This document shows, one piece after another, positions 4,151 to 6,428 of a stretch of DNA of 6,428 bases (position 1 is the stretch's first letter; each line of letters begins with the position of its first letter). The position numbers and the translations under genes were made by a program. The notes beneath the pieces are model-generated. The model searched no databases. It was not told where the DNA came from and worked only from the letters and a program-made list of their open reading frames with translations. The DNA comes from Candidatus Methanophagales archaeon (GTDB lineage Archaea; Halobacteriota; Syntropharchaeia; Alkanophagales; Methanospirareceae), in the NCBI GenBank assembly GCA_003601795.1, contig PIXU01000111.1, positions 1 to 6,428 of the forward strand. The letters run 5' to 3'.

Positions 4151-6428
4151 ATGAACATAAAGAGGATAAGTGTGTTGATGGCTAGTGCGTTGTTAGTCCT
4201 TTCAGTATTCGCGGGAACTCCGGCAATAATAGCCAGTGACGATCCTGTAGTGGATATTGAAAACGGTGAGATAGGGGACATCGGCTTAACAACAACAGTA
4301 AACATAACTCTGGACACAGCTCCAAACGGACTTTCTGGTTATAATATAACAGTATATCTATCGAATCCAGAAATAGCAGAAATAGTATCGGTAGAATTCC
4401 CGGGGTGGGCTATCATAAATGATAACTCCACACTCCCAGCGGATACATTCTGGATGAAGGCTGTGGACCTAAATGAACAAGTCCAATCCGGTGCCACAAA
4501 TGTAAACCTTGGGAAGCTAATAATAAAAGGGGAAGCTCAGGGGGAGAGCAACATTAACGCAACAGTTACAAAGATGGACGATGATGATGGTTACCCAATT
4601 TCTCCATCTGTTAATCATGGTGTTCTTACTGTCTCAGGCCCGGACACAACAGCCCCGACAACAGAAGTGACACCGAGTGGCGTTCTACCATGGACGAAGG
4701 AGAATGTGACATTATCCTTTCGTCGCAGCGATAACGGTGGTGGTAATATCAGCGGCGTTGCTTATACTAATCTATCTCTGGCGGCGACGGGTCCATGGAC
4801 GTTGATTTACTACAATGGCACTATTAGTCCAGATTTGGGTAATATAGGCACAATAGGGGAAATATCGGTAGACCTGGCGAGTCCGATACCGCACAATTTC
4901 ACAGTAAACGTAACCGCTGAGGGCGAGCACATGATTTATTACTACTCGGTGGACAACGCCACAAACGATGAAAGGGATAAACTCGGTTATACGCCTAATG
5001 TAACGGTGAGGATTGACAGAACACCACCGTCTATTATCGATTACACTATAACAAACAGAACGATTTCGCCGAATGGCGATGGAATCAAAGATAGCACCAG
5101 TATTGATGTTGAGTTTTCTGAAAGGGTGAACTACGAATTTCTGATAGAGAATGCCACGGGAATCGTAAGACATCTTGCAAGCGGCACGGCTACGGACCCA
5201 AGCGCTAAAACATGGGATGGGAAAGACGATGGTAACAATGTTGTTGATGATGGCGAGTACACCATAAACATAACGATGGAGGATACGACAGTAGGATTAA
5301 CTGCATATAACAACACTGAGAAGATAACGGTTGATACTAAGCCACCAGCACTAACAGACATAAGTGTAACGGACATAACAGCCGATTCTGCAAGGATAGT
5401 ATGGAATACAACTGGTGACCCAAGCGATAGTTTGGTGAAATACAATGAATCAGGAAATACAACGATACTTGAGGAATGCGACTCAAATTATGTTACTGAG
5501 CACAGCATCCTTCTTCAGGGATTGACCCCGAATACAATCTATAACTACAAAGTGAACAGCACGGATAAAGCTGGGAATACAAATGAGAGCAATTGGTATA
5601 ACTTCACGACGCCGCTAGGATATGGTATCAATCTAACAGCGGATAAATATGCAGATACAGTAGCTCCGAATAGGACACTTACTTACACGCTGAGAGTGAG
5701 AAACACAGGGAACATGAACGACACCTACAATCTCACGGTTGACGATCCGACGAATGCAAGCCTGAGCAAAACAGAGACGAGACTTCTGCAGCCGGGTGAA
5801 ACAGATACGGTCTATCTGAACGTATCATATACAGCGGTTGGGATATATATCGTCAATGTTACTGCGACTTCACAAACGGATGCGAATGTTAGCGACACGA
5901 AGATGTTCACCACCACTGTAAGATTACCGGTTCGAAACTTGAACACCAGTGAGAGCTTCTACACGATTCAGGCTGCAATAGATGCCGCTAATACAACAGA
6001 TGGACATACAATTACGGTGGACGCAGGCACATACACCGAGAATGTGGATGTCTACAAACAACTGACAATCGGGTCTACTTCTGGCAATCCAGCGGATACG
6101 ATCGTTCAGGCAGCAAACGCAAGCGAGCATGTATTCAATGTGACCGTTGACTACGTGAACATAAGCGGGTTCACGGTTACAGGTGCAACAGAGCATGCCG
6201 GGATATGCCTTGATGATGTGGAGTTTTGTAATATCTCTAACAACAACGCATCGAACAATGGACTCGGTATCGTCTTGAAGGATTCGAGCAATAACACGCT
6301 CATGAACAACATCGTATCGAATAACTGGGGTGGCATCTACTTAGAAGAATCGAACAATAATACACTCATGAACATCACTATGTCGAATAATTACGAGATC
6401 GGTATCGTCTTGGCTGATTCGAGCAATA
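4151..6428 (+). CDS. Large secreted cohesin/Ig/FN3/beta-helix surface protein (3' partial)
   Basis: Open from ATG 4151 to the window end: 759 complete codons with no stop. Residues 1-29 are a signal peptide (NIKR, core VLMASALLVLSVFAG, likely cleavage IIA/SDD). Then: cohesin-like domain 31-161; an Ig-like domain 165-290 (DTTAPTTEVTPSG start, ending 'YYYSVDNATND...VRIDRTPP'); a FlgD/CHU_C-like Ig domain 292-396 (SPNGDGIKDSTS at 306, WDGKDDGNNVVDDGEY at 355); a fibronectin type III domain 398-488 ('ITADSARIVWNTTG', 'LTPNTIYNYKVNSTDKAGN'); a NEW3/CARDB-like domain 491-591 ('TYTLRVRNTGNMNDTY', 'LQPGETDTVYLNVSY'); and a NosD/CASH-type right-handed beta-helix from about 602 ('YTIQAAIDAAN', 'ITVDAGTYTENV') into Asn-rich coils. 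About 40 N-glycosylation sequons can be counted by eye. The build suggests an adhesin or cell-surface fibre that others dock onto. The beta-helix could in principle bind or cleave sugars, but no active site is visible. By analogy with its neighbours, the missing C-terminus may end in a dockerin. Confidence 0.9.
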   Translation, partial: MNIKRISVLMASALLVLSVFAGTPAIIASDDPVVDIENGEIGDIGLTTTVNITLDTAPNGLSGYNITVYLSNPEIAEIVSVEFPGWAIINDNSTLPADTFWMKAVDLNEQVQSGATNVNLGKLIIKGEAQGESNINATVTKMDDDDGYPISPSVNHGVLTVSGPDTTAPTTEVTPSGVLPWTKENVTLSFRRSDNGGGNISGVAYTNLSLAATGPWTLIYYNGTISPDLGNIGTIGEISVDLASPIPHNFTVNVTAEGEHMIYYYSVDNATNDERDKLGYTPNVTVRIDRTPPSIIDYTITNRTISPNGDGIKDSTSIDVEFSERVNYEFLIENATGIVRHLASGTATDPSAKTWDGKDDGNNVVDDGEYTINITMEDTTVGLTAYNNTEKITVDTKPPALTDISVTDITADSARIVWNTTGDPSDSLVKYNESGNTTILEECDSNYVTEHSILLQGLTPNTIYNYKVNSTDKAGNTNESNWYNFTTPLGYGINLTADKYADTVAPNRTLTYTLRVRNTGNMNDTYNLTVDDPTNASLSKTETRLLQPGETDTVYLNVSYTAVGIYIVNVTATSQTDANVSDTKMFTTTVRLPVRNLNTSESFYTIQAAIDAANTTDGHTITVDAGTYTENVDVYKQLTIGSTSGNPADTIVQAANASEHVFNVTVDYVNISGFTVTGATEHAGICLDDVEFCNISNNNASNNGLGIVLKDSSNNTLMNNIVSNNWGGIYLEESNNNTLMNITMSNNYEIGIVLADSSN
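4241..4633 (+). other. Cohesin-like module of gene 4
   Basis: About 131 residues directly after the signal peptide. It has the VVDIENGEIGDIG start, VNITLDTAPNGLSGYN, AEIVSVEFPGW, NSTLPADTFW, NLGKLIIKGEAQG and a GVLTV last strand. Here DLNEQVQSGA replaces the DLMNQTIPGD of gene 3. Confidence 0.75.
4422..4472 (+). repeat. 51-base perfect repeat, gene 4 copy
   Basis: Exact match of 3628-3678. Just past its end the two genes differ by what reads as a one-base insertion followed by a one-base loss, so the reading frame is restored within three codons. Confidence 0.92.
6284..6428 (+). repeat. Beta-helix coil repeats (22-23 residue period)
   Basis: Successive coils S(S/N)NNTLMN..(V/M)SNN....GI.L.(D/E) start at 6284, 6350 and 6419 (22 then 23 residues). 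A weaker unit lies before 6284, where 6264-6277 recurs exactly at 6399-6412, 135 bases later. Asn ladders and one coil per repeat are typical of right-handed parallel beta-helices. The array runs off the window. Confidence 0.85.

Noticed and set aside
4151..4240. Class III (pilin-like) signal peptide or lipobox in the N-termini of genes 2-4
   Set aside because: No Cys follows the hydrophobic core and no pilin-type cleavage motif precedes it. The layout fits an ordinary Sec signal peptide.
6284..6428. Asn-rich tandem units as a CRISPR array or a DNA-level repeat
   Set aside because: The period of 66-69 bases stays in frame, changes respect the protein pattern, and the units code for beta-helix coils.

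Overview
The window looks like a piece of a methane-cycling archaeal genome (Euryarchaeota/Halobacteriota). The evidence is AGA/AGG and ATA codon preference, GGAGGT ribosome-binding sites, TATA-box promoters about 41-46 bases before the starts, and surface-protein families that I know mainly from methanogens and their relatives. ANME-1-type or other Methanosarcinales-like archaea are my best guess. This is inference: no taxonomic marker gene is present.

Everything here is on the + strand and belongs to one theme: a tandem cluster of four secreted, multidomain proteins built from dockerin, cohesin and Ig-like modules. Gene 1 (1-1793, 5' end outside the window) reads Ig-like group 2 (tail), Ig-like group 2, CARDB-like, DUF3344-like, dockerin. 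Gene 2 (1843-2961) reads signal peptide, cohesin, cohesin, dockerin. Gene 3 (3033-4067) reads signal peptide, Ig-like domain, cohesin, dockerin. Gene 4 (4151 to beyond 6428) reads signal peptide, cohesin, Ig-like domain, FlgD/CHU_C-like Ig, fibronectin type III, a NEW3/CARDB-like domain and the start of a right-handed parallel beta-helix (NosD/CASH type). It is still open at the window end. The gaps are 49, 71 and 83 bases, and each holds a TATA-like element and a strong ribosome-binding site.

Cohesin and dockerin are the two halves of the calcium-dependent plug and socket that builds bacterial cellulosomes. Genes 2 and 3 carry both halves on one chain, gene 2 has two sockets and one plug (a branch point), gene 1 has a plug with no visible socket, and gene 4 has a socket plus a long adhesin-like body. 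The simplest reading is a set of parts for an extracellular protein network or sheath on an archaeal cell. No catalytic domain is visible, so a role in adhesion, aggregation or matrix building is more likely than polymer breakdown. Binding among these modules is inferred, not shown.

At the DNA level the cluster is a mosaic of duplicated modules. There is a 51-base exact match between genes 3 and 4, an internal cohesin duplication in gene 2, and dockerins that group gene 1 with gene 3. There are no RNA genes, insertion sequences, CRISPR arrays or genes on the minus strand that I can support. No stretch over 300 bases lacks a gene.
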